9,279 nt of DNA from Verrucomicrobiales bacterium (GTDB taxonomy: Bacteria; Verrucomicrobiota; Verrucomicrobiia; Limisphaerales; UBA9464): assembly GCA_003445095.1 (NCBI GenBank), contig DLVS01000780.1:1-9279 (forward strand), written 5' to 3'. The position numbers and the translations under genes are program-made. The notes beneath the pieces were generated by a model. The model had not been told where the DNA came from, made no database searches, and was given only the letters and a program-made list of their open reading frames with translations. Numbering within the stretch: the first letter of the stretch is position 1; each line of letters opens with the position of its first letter. This document shows, piece by piece, positions 7,657-9,279 of the stretch.

Positions 7657-7941
7657 CGTCCTGCTGAATAAACCGGTCCCTCGAATCGGAACCAGCGAAG
7701 AGGAACCGACCCGCTGGCGAATCCGCACGTGGCGCGTTTTGCCTTTCAGGAGCGGCGGGATGGTGTGGAGATCGAGCCATCGCTTCAATTCCGGGTAGCC
7801 ATCTGCAAAGGAGATGTCGCAGGAGCCGGCGCCCTTAGCTTGAGGCGCGATTCCCCAGCGTCGTTGCGAAAGGAAGAGTGCGTCTCGTCCCCGCGGCGGT
7901 GACCTGGTGATTGCCTGAGGTCGTTCATAGTCCCACAGGAA
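7657..7941 (-). pseudogene. Prepilin C-terminal (H-X9-DG-like) remnant reading in frame into the kinase N-terminus
   Basis: This fills the 343-base gap between sigma A and the kinase. Directly after an in-frame TGA (7942-7944) the frame is open for 95 codons and reads LWDYERPQAITRSPPRGRD, later GAGSCDISFADG (DG at 7803-7798) and KRWLDLHTIPPLLKGK. The FADG....KRWLD..T.PPL pattern is the C-terminus of the prepilin family, whose head appears at 205-678. The motif His ten residues before DG is not present. There is no start codon with ribosome site, no prepilin helix and no stop of its own: the frame passes straight into the kinase segment at 7656. It is probably decay left when the sigma/kinase genes were inserted, or vice versa. 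Confidence 0.6.
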
Positions 7942-7999
7942 TCAGCGGAGTTTTCCCTCCAAAACCGACATGGAGGAGCGACTTTCTATTCTCGCCGGT

Positions 8000-8566
8000 T
8001 TAGCCATGACCGAGTTCGGCCAGCAGCCACGCTTTGGCGAACCGCCAGTTCCGCTCAACCGTCCGCTCGGAAGCGCCGAGCACTTCGGCAATCTCCTGGT
8101 TCTGCAAGCCGACGAAGAATCGGAGTTTCACGATCTCCGCCTTGGTGGCGTCCACTTGCGCCAGGCGGTCGAGCGCGTCGCTAACCCGCAGCACCCGCTC
8201 GCCATCGAGGGTCTCGGTCCATTCCACGTGTTCCAGCGCGTTCTCGATGGGGACCCGCTCCAGCCCGCCGCCGTGGCGGACCCGGCCCTTGCGACGGGCG
8301 ACATCAATCAAGATCCGCCGCATGCACTCGGCGGCGGTGCGAAAGAAATGCGCCCGGTTCTGCCACGTTTGTCCGGGTGTATTTACCAGACGCAACCAAG
8401 CCTCATGAACCAACGCCGTGGCCTGCAAAGTCTGCCCAGGCTGTTCCGATGCCATTCGCCTCGCGGCCAGTTGACGCAATTCCTCATAAACCAGCGGCAG
8501 CAGTTCCGCAGCCGCCGCGGCATCGCCCCGGTGAACGCGATCAAGGATTTGGGTCACGTCACCCAC
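8000..8566 (-). CDS. ECF-type RNA polymerase sigma factor (sigma A), Sigma70_ECF family
   Basis: A 188-residue sigma factor. Region 2 lies at residues about 1-95 (DVTQILDRVHRGD, LLPLVYEELRQLAARRM, TALVHEAWLRL, WQNRAHFF, MRRILIDVARRK), and region 4 at 143-184 with helix-turn-helix FVGLQNQEIAEVLGASERTV. The start is GTG 8566, giving MGDVTQIL, the usual opening of the family; no clear Shine-Dalgarno precedes it. The stop is TAA at 8000-8002. It is upstream of and codirectional with the TPR kinase, the standard pairing in this phylum, in which the kinase is thought to act in the same signalling circuit. It is clearly paralogous to sigma B. Region 4 differs more than region 2, so promoter preference may have diverged. 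Confidence 0.92.
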   Translation of the reverse strand: MGDVTQILDRVHRGDAAAAAELLPLVYEELRQLAARRMASEQPGQTLQATALVHEAWLRLVNTPGQTWQNRAHFFRTAAECMRRILIDVARRKGRVRHGGGLERVPIENALEHVEWTETLDGERVLRVSDALDRLAQVDATKAEIVKLRFFVGLQNQEIAEVLGASERTVERNWRFAKAWLLAELGHG

Positions 8567-8723
8567 TCTGGCGAGCGTGCGCTAGTAGGCGACCAAAAGC
8601 AATGCGTTGGAAGTTTGTTCAGCGCCTTCAGTTCGCGGCAACGAGCAGGAACACCGATGCCGCCGCCCAGGACGAAAGAGAGGGTGATCGATTCAGGACC
8701 TACATCTCCGCGCAATATTCCTG

Positions 8724-8742
8724 GAACGAATCACGCCACGCC
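8724..8742 (-). repeat. Copy 2 of the 19-base intergenic repeat
   Basis: GAACGAATCACGCCACGCC on the plus strand differs at one base from 2258-2276. It lies 158 bases upstream of the sigma A start, on the same strand relation to its downstream gene as copy 1. A shorter relative, GTGATTCGT in plus orientation, is at 172-180. Confidence 0.45.
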
Positions 8743-8768
8743 ACGGGAAGAGGTTGTTCGGTGACCAG

Positions 8769-8781
8769 TAATCAGTGATTA
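8769..8781. promoter_or_regulatory. Perfect 13-base palindrome, possible operator
   Basis: TAATCA-G-TGATTA: six-base arms around one base, AT-rich in a GC-rich setting, in the divergent region between sigma A and fumarase. The symmetry suits a dimeric repressor. It could equally be part of an AT-rich dispersed repeat; nothing else here supports a particular regulator. Confidence 0.3.
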
Positions 8782-8949
8782 GCGATCGACGAACGGCCAT
8801 TCCGCGTTCCGCCATCGATTGCGACGGACTACGGCGAGGCGAGTTCTCGGGAAGATAATTGCGCGTTTGCGACTGCGGGTAGAATCCAGATACCTTCGGC
8901 GCATTCCGTCCGGCAGCAACGCCAGACTCTATTCGCAATAATTCATTCC

Positions 8950-9279
8950 ATGAACCAGACTCGCGTAGAATCGGACACAATGGGCCAAATCGAAGTCCCG
9001 TCCGATCGGTATTGGGGCGCCCAAACCGCCCGGAGCGTTTTCTATTTCGACATTGGCGATGACACGAAGCCGCGCGAATTGATTCGCGCCATGGGCCTGC
9101 TCAAAAAGGCCGCGGCTTTGGTCAACGGCGATTTGGGCAAACTGCCCAAGGACAAAATGGATCTCATCGTCAAAGCAGCCGACGAGGTCATTGATGGCCG
9201 GCTCGACGACCATTTTCCGGTGCGCATTTGGCAGACCGGTTCGGGCACGCAATCGAACATGAACGCCAACGAAGTGATC
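8950..9279 (+). CDS. fumC: Class II fumarate hydratase, N-terminal part (runs off window)
   Basis: The first 110 codons of the homotetrameric, iron-independent fumarase that interconverts fumarate and L-malate in the TCA cycle. Visible family landmarks are [19 protein letters not shown] (residues 11-29), [25 protein letters not shown], and the substrate-region signature [17 protein letters not shown] at the window end. Full-length members are about 460 residues, so about three quarters is missing. The start ATG 8950 gives a normal short leader before the conserved DTMG; no strong Shine-Dalgarno precedes it. Aspartase and argininosuccinate lyase share the fold, but the GAQT and [14 protein letters not shown] strings favour fumarase; aspartase is the main alternative. 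It is the only plus-strand gene, divergent from the sigma block. Confidence 0.9.
   Translation, partial: MNQTRVESDTMGQIEVPSDRYWGAQTARSVFYFDIGDDTKPRELIRAMGLLKKAAALVNGDLGKLPKDKMDLIVKAADEVIDGRLDDHFPVRIWQTGSGTQSNMNANEVI

Larger units (their letters stand above)
8567..8949. other. Divergent intergenic region between sigma A and fumC
   Basis: 383 bases with no supported gene; it must contain the 5' signals for both sigma A (minus) and fumarase (plus). It holds copy 2 of the 19-base repeat (8724-8742) and a perfect 13-base palindrome (8769-8781). A weak plus-strand promoter candidate is TTGCGC (8859-8864) with TAGAAT (8880-8885), spacing 15, about 64 bases before the fumarase ATG; the short spacing makes it doubtful. 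A minus-strand frame across 8980-8693 is not protein-like and overlaps the fumarase start. Confidence 0.5.

Noticed and set aside
8693..8980. 95-codon minus-strand frame in the fumC upstream region
   Set aside because: It overlaps the fumC start, contains the intergenic repeat, and its translation does not resemble a protein.

Overview
The window looks like a piece of a GC-rich Verrucomicrobiota chromosome, most like the Limisphaerales/Pedosphaera group. The evidence is lineage-flavoured: ECF sigma factors next to a Ser/Thr kinase with a TPR tail, a prepilin head of the [17 protein letters not shown] type, and exported proteins ending in the 'IEAS..L..W....RFYRA' / 'LE.A..L..W....RYFRLR' C-terminal domain. 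This assignment is from recall of the families, not from a search. No rRNA, tRNA, CRISPR array or insertion sequence was seen.

Everything from about 8566 down to 205 is on the minus strand. Read in that direction the order is: ECF sigma factor A (8566-8000); a start-less prepilin C-terminal remnant (7941-7657) that runs in frame into a kinase N-terminal segment (7656-7387); a large receptor-type Ser/Thr kinase with TPR repeats (7408-4568) in another frame, probably separated from its own N-terminus by one base in a poly-C tract; a 5'-truncated DUF4143 ATPase remnant (4531-4046); a second ECF sigma factor B (3986-3423), paralogous to A; a small protein starting on the sigma stop codon (3423-3085); an overlapping nucleotidyltransferase-like gene (3194-2451) with a perfect Shine-Dalgarno and a TTG start; a secreted vanadium-haloperoxidase/PAP2-family protein that lacks two expected active-site residues (2228-798); and a prepilin head fused to an unrelated exported-protein tail (678-205). 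Divergent from this block is the 5' end of a class II fumarase gene (8950 onwards, plus strand), the only ordinary housekeeping gene here.

The biology has two layers. One is the sigma/kinase module: sigma A followed by a TPR kinase, as is common in this phylum, here with a frameshift and with a short repeat translated inside the kinase N-lobe. The other is a compact cluster (sigma B, small protein, nucleotidyltransferase-like protein) whose overlaps suggest translational coupling; this is the best candidate for an undescribed system. Around both are broken genes (two prepilin pieces, a truncated ATPase, a chimeric tail), so the region appears to have been built by repeated insertion, deletion and decay.
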